Source: Kapaibacterium sp044224925 (lineage in GTDB: Bacteria > Bacteroidota > Ignavibacteria > Kapaibacteriales > Kapaibacteriaceae). From it: a stretch of DNA of 64,000 nt. The translations under genes were made by a program, and so were the position numbers. Shown here piece by piece: positions 15,689-23,610 of this stretch (position 1 is its first letter; each line of letters begins with the position of its first letter). The stretch lies in NCBI GenBank assembly GCA_044224925.1, contig JBGAJM010000006.1, forward strand, positions 168,171 to 232,170, read 5' to 3'. A model generated the notes under the pieces. That model ran no database searches. It saw only the letters and a program-made list of their open reading frames with translations, and was not told the DNA's origin.

Positions 15689-17461
15689 TTACCGAATGAT
15701 GCAAAGACATTCGGTGCTATGGTATGGTCCGCTGACCACATGGACAAGATATATGCCGGGTGGGTATAGAGTACAGTCGATACGGAATGGCATGTCGGCC
15801 CTATACGAGCCTACAACGACACCCTGTGTATTGACAATCACCACGTCAGACGGGCTATCGATCACAACATCGACATGATCTCCTGCGGGCTGGGGCCGCA
15901 GGCGAACGGTTTCCGAGGCCACGGCCCGCACCCCTGCCGCCGTTCCCCCCTCCATAGCTCCGATGGTCGGCCGAGCGCCCCGGGGGCGACCGTAGATATC
16001 TGTGGTCACATAGGATACCGGGGCTCCCGTGCCGTAATCGAAGGTCCCCCGCTGCGGGTCGAGCATATCCACCATTGATGTGTCGAAGACGGGCACCGGC
16101 ACGTTGATCACACGAGGTGAGGGTCCGCCAAGCGGACAATCGGGCGTTCGGTTCCAAGCATTGTTTGCGAGCTCGATGCGCGGCAGCACAGGCGTCAGAT
16201 CGTTATCGCCGAATCGACACATCGACGCCCCCGCTGCAGCACTTCCATCGTCCTGCAAGAAGAGGTTGTTGGCAACAAGCATCGACACGTCTCTGATGAG
16301 CATGGCAACGTTGATCCATAACAGGGCACTGCGCTGCACCCCGCCACCGCCGATAACGGTGTTATGCGTGAACTCGACGGTGCGGTAACAGTCGATGTTG
16401 AACAGTTCGAAGACATCGAGGCCGGCGCCGGAATGCACGATCACGTTGTTGTACACGAAGCAACTGTCGGTCATGCGCACCTTGAAGTCACAACCCAACC
16501 CTTGACACAGGTACCTGCAATCTTGTACGCCTGTGTTGAAGGCATCGCAGGCCGTGTTGAACGCGCAATGCAATTCATTGCTGACACCGACACCGGGGGC
16601 AGGTGCGTCGGCGGCCCAGTGGGAGCGGTTCGTCGGGTCATAGTAGATGCGATTGTTACGGATGACCGTCACGGATGCCATGTCCAAATACACGCCAATG
16701 CCAAAGTTGTCGGTCACCAGACAGTCTTCCACAATGCACCGCTCAACGCGATTCACGCAGATCCCCTCGCCCCAATTATGTTCACTGCGACATCCGCGTA
16801 CGATGATGTTCGAGCAATACAACAGTTTGATGGCACTACCGAAGGCGCGACCCGGCTTGCCGATGTCCGAACCTGCCGCTTCGCGCGCCCATGAATGCGA
16901 CATCATGCCGCGGTCGACCTTGTAGAAGTAGAGTCCGTGCGATACGCATGTGTCGATACTCGAACTGTCGATCAGCACATCCGTTGCCGGACCGATCACG
17001 GTGATACCGGCGCAGGGTCCGCGCATGGTTTGGATGTTCCGGACAGCGATATGCGATCCGCGCAGCGTGACGATGCCGTCTGTTCCCGAGAACAGAAGTC
17101 CTTTGCCGTCCAGGATCACAGTACCAAGGCCGCGCACGCTGATGTTCTTTCGAGCTCGACCGTTCGTGAACTGATCGACCGTCTGCACACACCGCTGACG
17201 ATACGTGCCCTCCATCATCACGATCTCGGCATAGACATCTCCGGTTTCGGGAAATGGGATGGCCCTAAGGGCCGCATCAAAGGTGCGCAACGGTCGTTGT
17301 CGCGTTCCTTCGGCGGAATCGGATCCGGTGGGCGATACATACACGCGGGTCGTGATACGCCACTGCAGTGTATCGATGCGAGGCGTCGGAACGATGCCGA
17401 TCTGCGCCTGCATGCACGCTGTGGCAATGATGCACGCTATCAACAGAAAGATTGATCTCAT
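15689..17461 (-). CDS. Secreted parallel beta-helix protein with T9SS-type tail
   Basis: 590 residues from ATG 17461, which begins a signal peptide (MRSIFLLIACIIATACMQAQ). After VYVSPTGSDSAEGTRQRPLR, a typical start of exported right-handed beta-helix proteins, come many PbH1-like coils (NISVRGLGTVILDG, NIIVRGCRSE, VTVIRNNRIYY). The end (VRLRPQPAGDHVDVVI, then LYPPGIYLVHVVSG) fits a type IX sorting domain. Many cysteines suggest disulfides. It may act as a carbohydrate-binding or degrading protein, but no catalytic motif is recognised. It is divergent from 17476-18456 with only 14 bases between starts. Confidence 0.75.
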   Translation of the reverse strand: MRSIFLLIACIIATACMQAQIGIVPTPRIDTLQWRITTRVYVSPTGSDSAEGTRQRPLRTFDAALRAIPFPETGDVYAEIVMMEGTYRQRCVQTVDQFTNGRARKNISVRGLGTVILDGKGLLFSGTDGIVTLRGSHIAVRNIQTMRGPCAGITVIGPATDVLIDSSSIDTCVSHGLYFYKVDRGMMSHSWAREAAGSDIGKPGRAFGSAIKLLYCSNIIVRGCRSEHNWGEGICVNRVERCIVEDCLVTDNFGIGVYLDMASVTVIRNNRIYYDPTNRSHWAADAPAPGVGVSNELHCAFNTACDAFNTGVQDCRYLCQGLGCDFKVRMTDSCFVYNNVIVHSGAGLDVFELFNIDCYRTVEFTHNTVIGGGGVQRSALLWINVAMLIRDVSMLVANNLFLQDDGSAAAGASMCRFGDNDLTPVLPRIELANNAWNRTPDCPLGGPSPRVINVPVPVFDTSMVDMLDPQRGTFDYGTGAPVSYVTTDIYGRPRGARPTIGAMEGGTAAGVRAVASETVRLRPQPAGDHVDVVIDSPSDVVIVNTQGVVVGSYRADMPFRIDCTLYPPGIYLVHVVSGPYHSTECLCIIR

Positions 17462-17475
17462 GTCGCAAGATAGGA

Positions 17476-18456
17476 ATGGACATGCGTAGATTCGTTGCCA
17501 TGAACCGTGCCGCCTTTCTCCTTTGCATTCTCCTTCCCGCCACTGCGCTGCATGCCCAATGGCAACGCCTGCATGTGGGTGGAATGGTGAACGACTCGAC
17601 AACGCTCCCCTTCAACACGCGATGCATGATCACGCGCGGAGATGCGATCTATGTGGGTGGGAATGCCATGGGCGATCGGCCGGGCTTCTATCGGTCGACG
17701 AATGCCGGCACCACATGGACCACACCTGCAGGAACGGGAATGGGCATGATGGAGATCGCTGCCTTGGGCGTGGTGCGCGATACGATCCTTGCGGCAAGTG
17801 CTGGCAACGATTCCACGGCGGCAGCGTTGTGGGCCAGCGCCGACCAAGGCGCATCGTGGCAACGCCTCACGACGTTGTATTCCGATGCAGCAGCACGCGC
17901 GGGCGATTCCATTTGCGTGCCGCGTGATATGCGCTGCACCGATGTCGGATGCACGTTCACGACATCGCAAGGGTCCATCGTATCTGTCGTGCGCGAGAAG
18001 GGTGCATGGAAGGTGGCAAGGTCCAAGGACCCGTCGATCAGCACCGTGTCGATGATGGACATGGCCTCGGCAACGTTCATGCGTGGCGATACGACGTATC
18101 GATGCACGTCGACGCGCGACAACGACGGTCGTATCTGGGTGGAGCTCACCACCGATCGGTCCACCGTAACGCGACGCACACAAGTGAGCACAACGCAACA
18201 AGGAGCATACGTGGTATGCTCCTTGTTGATGGTCGTTCAAGATCGTGTTATTGCGGCGGTGCGGGATCTGACGGACCTTCGAGGTCCGGACCGCATCTAT
18301 GTGTCGACGTTCAATGGCGGCATGGCCTTCGAGCCGTTGCCTCCGATCACGTCATTGCACTATGGCGCGAAGGCCATTGGTGCGTCGATGGTTGGCGGAC
18401 ATCTTGTGGTGGTCTTCGACGCCATGGGTGGCGTGTGGAAGATCCCCGTCCGCTAA
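17476..18456 (+). CDS. Secreted BNR/sortilin-like beta-propeller protein
   Basis: About 326 residues from ATG 17476 (17482 and 17500 are also possible). The signal peptide is AAFLLCILLPATALHAQ. Asp-box motifs (STNAGTTWTTP, SADQGASWQRL) mark a BNR or photosynthesis-system-II-assembly-like propeller. Unlike its neighbours, no C-terminal sorting domain is obvious. It starts 14 bases from the divergent beta-helix gene, so its promoter must lie inside that gene. Role unknown. Confidence 0.7.
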   Translation: MDMRRFVAMNRAAFLLCILLPATALHAQWQRLHVGGMVNDSTTLPFNTRCMITRGDAIYVGGNAMGDRPGFYRSTNAGTTWTTPAGTGMGMMEIAALGVVRDTILAASAGNDSTAAALWASADQGASWQRLTTLYSDAAARAGDSICVPRDMRCTDVGCTFTTSQGSIVSVVREKGAWKVARSKDPSISTVSMMDMASATFMRGDTTYRCTSTRDNDGRIWVELTTDRSTVTRRTQVSTTQQGAYVVCSLLMVVQDRVIAAVRDLTDLRGPDRIYVSTFNGGMAFEPLPPITSLHYGAKAIGASMVGGHLVVVFDAMGGVWKIPVR

Positions 18457-18459
18457 GCA

Positions 18460-18840
18460 TCACTGACCGACAAGTGTCTTGTAGGCTTCGGCGTCCATCA
18501 GACCATCGAGTTCTGACATGTCGCTCAGGTTCATCTTCACCAACCAGCCGGCGCCGTACGGATCCTTGTTCACGGACTCCGGTGCATTGTTCACATCACC
18601 ATTCACTTCGGTGATCGTTCCGCTTACCGGTGCATACAGATCGGCCACGGTCTTCACGGCTTCGATCGTTCCGAACGTGCCACCGCTTGCAACGGTTGCC
18701 GATGCATCGGGAATGTCGACGTAGACCACGTCTCCAAGTTCGCCTTGCGCATGGTCGGTCACGCCGATCGTGCCGATCGATCCTTCAACGCGGATCCACT
18801 CATGATCCTTGGTGTACTTGAGGTCTGCAGGGAAATTCAT
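18460..18840 (-). CDS. gcvH: Glycine cleavage system H protein
   Basis: 126 residues from ATG 18840. It carries lipoate and shuttles the aminomethyl group between P, T and L proteins of the glycine cleavage system. The lipoyl Lys is residue 63 in GTIEAVKTVADL. The length is normal for GcvH. It starts 2 bases after the accC stop and is the last gene of the efp-accB-accC-gcvH operon. The other gcv genes are not in the window. Confidence 0.96.
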   Translation of the reverse strand: MNFPADLKYTKDHEWIRVEGSIGTIGVTDHAQGELGDVVYVDIPDASATVASGGTFGTIEAVKTVADLYAPVSGTITEVNGDVNNAPESVNKDPYGAGWLVKMNLSDMSELDGLMDAEAYKTLVGQ

Positions 18841-18842
18841 GG

Positions 18843-20183
18843 TCAGGCTTTCCAATCGTGGGTGTCGAGATATTTCGTGTCGAACTCTCCGGCAATGAAG
18901 TCGGGGTTCTCCATCATTTTCTTGTGGAACGGGATCGTGGTCTGGATCCCTTCGATGATGAACTCATCGAGACCGCGACGCATCTTGGCAATGGCCTCGT
19001 TGCGTGTTGGTGCGAAGGTGATGAGCTTGGCCACCATGGAATCGTAATACGGCGGGATCACATAGCCCTGATAGATATGCGAGTCGACGCGAATACCGGG
19101 GCCGCCCGGAAAATTGAGCGACTCGATCCGACCGGGTGACGGACGGAAGTCGTGCATCGGATCTTCCGCATTGATGCGGCATTCGATGGAATGCAGAATG
19201 GGATCGCGTTGTGTGAGCGTGAGCTTCTCGCCCGCGGCCACCAACAGTTGTTCCTTGATCAGGTCCACGCCCATCGACTGTTCCGTGACGGGATGTTCCA
19301 CCTGGATACGGGTGTTCATCTCCATGAAGAAGAAGTTGCGATGCTTGTCCACGAGGAACTCGATCGTACCCGCACCAACGTAGTTCACGCTGGCCGTACC
19401 ACGCACCGCCGCATCACCCATGGCCTTGCGCAATTCCGGCGTCATGATCGGCGATGGTGATTCTTCGATCAGCTTTTGATGTCGACGTTGGATCGAACAC
19501 TCGCGCTCGTTCAAATGCACCACGTTTCCGTGGGTATCGGCGAACACCTGGATCTCGATGTGACGTGGTTCTTCGATGAACTTCTCAAGGTAGACGTCGC
19601 CATTGCCGAACGAGGCTTCCGCTTCGCCGCGTGCCGTCGTATAGGCGCGCTCGAGCTCCGATGCCTCTTGCACGTAGCGCATCCCTTTTCCCCCGCCACC
19701 TGCCACTGCCTTGAGCATGAGCGGATAGCCCACTTCTTCGGCAACACGCTTGGCGTCTTCGAGGGTCTCGACGATACCGTCGGAACCGGGAACAACGGGC
19801 ACACCGGCGGCCTTCATCGTGTCTTTGGCGATGGACTTGTTGCCCATCGACACGATGGCGTCCGGACGTGGTCCGACGAAGGTGATGTTACAGTCGTGAC
19901 AGATCTCGGCGAACGTAGCGTTCTCGGCAAGGAAGCCATAGCCGGGATGGATGGCATCGGCGTTGGTGACCTCGGCGGCCGCAACGAGCGATGGAATGTT
20001 CAGGTAGGAAAGCTTGCCTTGTGCGGGTCCGATGCACACAGCCTCGTCCGCAAATCGCACATGCAGCGAGGCACGATCTGCCTCCGAATACACGGCCACG
20101 GTCTTAATGCCGAGTTCCTTTGCAGCGCGAATGATGCGCAGGGCGATCTCGCCACGGTTGGCAATAAGAAGTTTCTTGATCAT
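18843..20183 (-). CDS. accC: Biotin carboxylase subunit of acetyl-CoA carboxylase
   Basis: 446 residues. It carboxylates biotin on AccB using ATP and bicarbonate, the first step of fatty acid synthesis. It begins KKLLIANRGEIALRIIRAAK. The ATP-grasp glycine loop is AVAGGGGKGMRYV (about 162-174), with EMNTRIQVEHPVTE further on. The length is normal. It lies 16 bases after accB. Confidence 0.97.
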   Translation of the reverse strand: MIKKLLIANRGEIALRIIRAAKELGIKTVAVYSEADRASLHVRFADEAVCIGPAQGKLSYLNIPSLVAAAEVTNADAIHPGYGFLAENATFAEICHDCNITFVGPRPDAIVSMGNKSIAKDTMKAAGVPVVPGSDGIVETLEDAKRVAEEVGYPLMLKAVAGGGGKGMRYVQEASELERAYTTARGEAEASFGNGDVYLEKFIEEPRHIEIQVFADTHGNVVHLNERECSIQRRHQKLIEESPSPIMTPELRKAMGDAAVRGTASVNYVGAGTIEFLVDKHRNFFFMEMNTRIQVEHPVTEQSMGVDLIKEQLLVAAGEKLTLTQRDPILHSIECRINAEDPMHDFRPSPGRIESLNFPGGPGIRVDSHIYQGYVIPPYYDSMVAKLITFAPTRNEAIAKMRRGLDEFIIEGIQTTIPFHKKMMENPDFIAGEFDTKYLDTHDWKA

Positions 20184-20199
20184 CGTGCGCCCGTTCTGA

Positions 20200-20685
20200 T
20201 TAGTCCGGCTTGATCACGAACATGGGTTGATTGTACTCTACCGGATGGGCGTTCTCGACCAGAACCTTGACGATCGTTCCGGACATGTCGCTCTCGATCT
20301 CGTTCATCAACTTCATTGCCTCGACGATACAGAGCGTATCGCCGGCGTTGACGTGTGAACCTACTTGCACGAAATTATCGGCGTCCGGTGATGGCGCACG
20401 GTAGAACGTTCCCACGATCGGAGAATGGACCACGTGTCCGGTTTCGGCGGCGGGAGCCGCCGGTGCTGCCGGCGCGGCGGCCGCTGGTGCGGGCGCTGGG
20501 GCCGGTGCGGCTGGTGCCGGGGCTTGCGCCGCGGGTGCACCCATGATGTACGTTGGTTGTTGCATCTGCGGTTGCTCCGTGGTCTTGGCCATGTGCAACG
20601 TGATGCCTTCTTCTTCGATGGAGAGTTCCGTTACGGTGCTCTCATCGAAGATCTTCAACAGCTTCTTCAGATAATTCAGATCCAT
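20200..20685 (-). CDS. accB: Biotin carboxyl carrier protein
   Basis: 161 residues from ATG 20685 (the ATG at 20694 is less likely, since AGGGAG sits 9 bases before 20685). An N-terminal helix region is followed by an Ala/Pro-rich linker (about 50-80) and a biotinyl domain whose modified Lys 125 lies in VEAMKLMNEI. It carries the carboxyl group between AccC and the carboxyltransferase. Second gene of the efp-acc operon. Confidence 0.97.
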   Translation of the reverse strand: MDLNYLKKLLKIFDESTVTELSIEEEGITLHMAKTTEQPQMQQPTYIMGAPAAQAPAPAAPAPAPAPAAAAPAAPAAPAAETGHVVHSPIVGTFYRAPSPDADNFVQVGSHVNAGDTLCIVEAMKLMNEIESDMSGTIVKVLVENAHPVEYNQPMFVIKPD

Positions 20686-20716
20686 CCTTGCCATCTCCCT
20701 GGTGTTGGAAAGGAAA

Positions 20717-21283
20717 TTATTCCTTGACGCGATCGAGGTAGCTGCCCGACGCTACTTCTACGCGGATCAGATCGCCTTCGTTCACGAACAACGGCACCAT
20801 GACCGTGGCGCCCGTCTCGACAGTGGAAGGCTTGAGGGCGTTCGTTGCCGTATCGCCCTTCATACCAGGCTCCGTACGCTCGACGCGCAGGGTAACGTGG
20901 ATCGGGAATGCAACGGTCACAACACGATCTTGTTCATCGCGTGCGATCTGGACTTCTTGACCTTCTTTGAGGAATTTGGCGGCATCACCCACTGTGGCCG
21001 GATCGACCGGGATCTGCTCGTAATTCTCGGAATCCATGAACACATAACTGTCGCCATCACGGTAGAGATACTGGAAGTTCTTGGTCTCTACCCGAACGAA
21101 CTCGATGGTCTCTCCCGAACGGAAACGCTCTTCCTTGAGCTTGCCGTTCTTGATCACCCGCATCTTCACTTGATAGAAGGCGCGAAGATTACCCGGGGTT
21201 CGGTGGATCGATTCAAGGACAACTGCGAGTTCCCCTTGATACTTGATGACGGCTCCTACTCGGAGATCGGCGGTTGTTGCCAT
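20717..21283 (-). CDS. efp: Translation elongation factor P
   Basis: 188 residues, three OB/KOW-type domains. It relieves ribosome stalling at polyproline. The tip loop is RTPGNLRAF, where E. coli has KPGKGQAF, so the residue at the usual modified Lys (or rhamnosylated Arg) position is Asn 32. I recall this variant from Chlorobi. The start is ATG 21283, 29 bases after tRNA-Cys on the same strand, and accB follows. Confidence 0.96.
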   Translation of the reverse strand: MATTADLRVGAVIKYQGELAVVLESIHRTPGNLRAFYQVKMRVIKNGKLKEERFRSGETIEFVRVETKNFQYLYRDGDSYVFMDSENYEQIPVDPATVGDAAKFLKEGQEVQIARDEQDRVVTVAFPIHVTLRVERTEPGMKGDTATNALKPSTVETGATVMVPLFVNEGDLIRVEVASGSYLDRVKE

Positions 21284-21312
21284 GAAACTCTGGTGCTTAT
21301 GATTGTGCTGTG

Positions 21313-21383
21313 AGGTCCCGACCGGATTTGAACCGATGTACGAGCTTTTGCAGAGCTCTGTATAGCCACTCTACCACGGGACC
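21313..21383 (-). tRNA. tRNA-Cys (GCA)
   Basis: 71 nt on the minus strand. The 7-bp acceptor stem GGTCCCG / CGGGACC closes perfectly. The anticodon stem GAGCT / AGCTC frames the loop CTGCAAA, anticodon GCA. The T-loop is GTTCAAATC. The discriminator base is U, as expected for Cys. Only CA of the CCA end appears encoded. It sits directly upstream of efp. Confidence 0.93.
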
Positions 21384-21436
21384 AACTGGGACGACAAAGA
21401 TACGCCTTCGCGGGTGAAAGGCCAAAGGCGGAAAGG

Positions 21437-21922
21437 TCAAGGGGCCGGTTTATGGAAGAAATCGGTGATTCTCCACCCATTTTCCTGCGTTGTATCGCCA
21501 GAAACCGTCCGAATTGCCAAGAAAGTGGAAATAAACGACATAAGTCGGATCGTATCGGTCGGCACCCTGTCCGCCCCCTGCAACTCGATATCCCGAGTGG
21601 CCGTGTCGATGAATTTCCACCGCCGCACCACGGAACTATCGGGATAGGTCCAGATCACGGTACTGTCCAGCCGGAACCGCACCTTGGGCGTCCCGTACGC
21701 CGACGTGACGTCGCGCGCCTCCCCGCCCCCTGCCTCCTTCTCCAACACCCGATACACCTCCCATTGCTGCGACGTGAGCACCTCGTAGAGCGTGGACTTG
21801 TTCGGGTCGACGAGGGGGATGGGATCTTGGCAAGAGACAAGTGACAAGTGACAAGTGACAAGTGACAAGCAGAGAGTGACGAGTGACAAGTGACGAGTGA
21901 CGAGTGACGAGTTTGTGCTCAT
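21437..21922 (-). CDS. Probable lipoprotein with repeat-encoded signal peptide
   Basis: 161 residues. The first 32 are encoded by the heptamer array at 21834-21910 and read as three SLVT-x-x-L heptapeptides ending in LVSC, a valid lipobox, with Cys 32 as the predicted lipidated residue. The mature part (YEVLTSQQWEVYRV, then TVIWTYPDSSVVRRWKF) resembles lipocalin-like lipoproteins. No closer family is recognised. The start overlaps the hydroxylase stop (ATGA), so translation is coupled. The signal lacks a normal basic N-region. Confidence 0.65.
   Translation of the reverse strand: MSTNSSLVTRHLSLVTLCLSLVTCHLSLVSCQDPIPLVDPNKSTLYEVLTSQQWEVYRVLEKEAGGGEARDVTSAYGTPKVRFRLDSTVIWTYPDSSVVRRWKFIDTATRDIELQGADRVPTDTIRLMSFISTFLAIRTVSGDTTQENGWRITDFFHKPAP
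21834..21910 (-). repeat. Heptamer repeat array, locus 2 (coding)
   Basis: Eleven tandem 7-base units, on the plus strand GTGACAA or GTGACGA. The first unit (GAGACAA) and the sixth (GCAGAGA) are variants. The array lies wholly inside the start of the lipoprotein gene. Three units equal seven codons, so gain or loss of one unit would shift the frame. Confidence 0.92.
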
Positions 21923-22806
21923 GGGTTGGAGGTGGAACGTGGACGGAAGGGCTCCAGGAGTTGGGCGAAGAAGCCGCGTGGATACAGCTCGATGTGGTCG
22001 AAGCCGAGCGGGATGTCACGTCCGCTTGAGGGAAGATAGGCCTGGCCGAACAACCAATCCCAAATACTGAGCGAGATCCCGTAGTTCACGCCCTTGGAGC
22101 CGGGCGGAAGGTTCTTGGCATGATGCCAGATGTGCATTTGCGGAGAATTGAACACGTAACGCAACGGACCGATGGGCAGGTTGATGTTGGCATGGTTGAG
22201 GTGCCCGATGGCGAGGGCCACGATGTGGACGGCGAAGAAGTCCGTGAGTCCGAATCCGAAGAAGGCCAATGGCAGATACTCGATGGTCCGATAGACGATG
22301 GTCTCGCCCCAATGATAGCGCAAGTGGGCGGCGAAGCCCATCTGCTCGACGCTATGATGCACCTTATGCACTTCCCACAAGCGCGGAGATGCATGAAGCA
22401 ACCGATGCACGTTCCATTGAATGAGATCGCGCACGACGAAGAGGATGAGCAACTGCGACCATCCGGGAAGTCCGCGCACATCGATCCACGAGAGATCCGT
22501 GATGCCGGTGAGTGCCGTGAATCCGCCGCGAAGGACATGGACCACCACATCGCTGAGCGCGGCATAGCCAATGAGCGAGAACACGAAGAAGTTGAAGAAC
22601 ATGTACCACGCATCGATCCAGAAGTCGGCGCGGATGACCGGCTGCTCTTTCCGCCACGGCACGAGGATCTCCAACAGCCACACCACGAGCGACAGACCGA
22701 TGAGCCACCAGAAATAGTTGTGCCAGCCCGGATGCATGATCTCGTGCACGAGGTAGTTCCAATACCCGCTGTAGGCATTGGCGATGATGGTCAGGGTCGT
22801 GTCCAT
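21919..22806 (-). CDS. Sterol-desaturase/fatty acid hydroxylase family membrane enzyme
   Basis: 295 residues from ATG 22806 (22857 is also in frame). Several membrane segments carry the His-box diiron signature: HRLLH, HKVHHS, HLNHAN and HIWHH. It is probably an oxygen-dependent hydroxylase or desaturase acting on a lipid; substrate unknown. The start codon directly abuts the U tract of the upstream gene's terminator (22807-22838). Its stop overlaps the lipoprotein start. Confidence 0.88.
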   Translation of the reverse strand: MDTTLTIIANAYSGYWNYLVHEIMHPGWHNYFWWLIGLSLVVWLLEILVPWRKEQPVIRADFWIDAWYMFFNFFVFSLIGYAALSDVVVHVLRGGFTALTGITDLSWIDVRGLPGWSQLLILFVVRDLIQWNVHRLLHASPRLWEVHKVHHSVEQMGFAAHLRYHWGETIVYRTIEYLPLAFFGFGLTDFFAVHIVALAIGHLNHANINLPIGPLRYVFNSPQMHIWHHAKNLPPGSKGVNYGISLSIWDWLFGQAYLPSSGRDIPLGFDHIELYPRGFFAQLLEPFRPRSTSNP

Positions 22807-22838
22807 AAAAAAGAAGGGGACGCAGTACTGCGTCCCCC
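22807..22838 (-). terminator. Terminator after the OmpA-like gene
   Basis: On the minus strand, GGGGACGCAG / CTGCGTCCCC with a TA loop, followed by TTCTTTTTT. It ends the WD40/OmpA-like unit and touches the ATG of the hydroxylase gene at 22806. Confidence 0.9.
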
Positions 22839-22846
22839 ATTTTGTG

Positions 22847-22895
22847 TCACTTGTCACTCGTCACTTGTCACTCGTCACTCTCTTCTTGTCACTTG
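22847..22895 (+). repeat. Heptamer repeat array, locus 3
   Basis: Seven tandem 7-base units, TCACTTG, TCACTCG and variants (one unit is CTTCTTG), between the OmpA-like stop and its terminator. The continuation TCACT runs into the stop codon at 22899-22901. Confidence 0.88.
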
Positions 22896-22898
22896 TCA

Positions 22899-23609
22899 CT
22901 AAACTTTGGTGACCACAAGATAGACCGGACCGACATAGCGCTTGCCCTTCGCGCCCTTGCGGATCGGCGGAGGGTTGATCGGATCGGTGGTGCTCACTTG
23001 GCGCACCTTGATGCGCTGCTCGCTGACACCGTTCTTCATCAGATATGCCTTCAGTGCTGCTGCACGATCGGCCGTGAGCTTGGAGATGTCGGCGGCCGAA
23101 CCTTCGAGGTCGGGATAGCAGACGAGCTCAACGCTCACCGATGGATTCATCACGAGCATCTTCGACATGTCGCCCAAGATCTCGTCCGAACCGACCTTCA
23201 ACGCCGTCTTCTTCAGATCGAACGGTGCCGGTGCGATGGCAATGCTACGGCCTGCCTCCATGGGCTTGACCGTGAAGTCCTTCGAGATCTCGACGTACTT
23301 CGATGTCTTCGGGATCTGGATGGCATAGTCTTGACGGAAGTACCGTGGATCTTCGATGCGGATCGTGTAGCTCTCACCCGGACGCAGACCTGTGACCAGG
23401 TAGCCATCGATGGCGTTGCTGCGACGTGCAGGTCCGAGTTTCTTTCCGGATGCATCGAGCACGGAATAGTTTGCTTCAACAGGTGTGAGCGAGGTTGCAT
23501 TCAGCATGCTGCCGGTAAGCGTTACGACGGTCTCGATGGCGCTTTGCGCCGATGCGACCATCGTCCCTGCGGCGAGCAGACCCGCCATCATCATAAGTTT
23601 TGCCTTCAT
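22899..23609 (-). CDS. Periplasmic OmpA-like domain protein
   Basis: 236 residues from ATG 23609. A signal peptide (MKAKLMMMAGLLAAGTMVASAQ) is followed by a beta-rich N-terminal half and an OmpA/MotB-like C-terminal domain (VELVCYPDLEGSAADISKLTADRAAALKAYLMKNGV, residue spacing as in peptidoglycan-binding domains; positions about 150-210). The canonical Asp-Arg pair is only partly kept. It lies one base after the WD40 gene, so they form one unit. Confidence 0.72.
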   Translation of the reverse strand: MKAKLMMMAGLLAAGTMVASAQSAIETVVTLTGSMLNATSLTPVEANYSVLDASGKKLGPARRSNAIDGYLVTGLRPGESYTIRIEDPRYFRQDYAIQIPKTSKYVEISKDFTVKPMEAGRSIAIAPAPFDLKKTALKVGSDEILGDMSKMLVMNPSVSVELVCYPDLEGSAADISKLTADRAAALKAYLMKNGVSEQRIKVRQVSTTDPINPPPIRKGAKGKRYVGPVYLVVTKV

Positions 23610-23610
23610 C

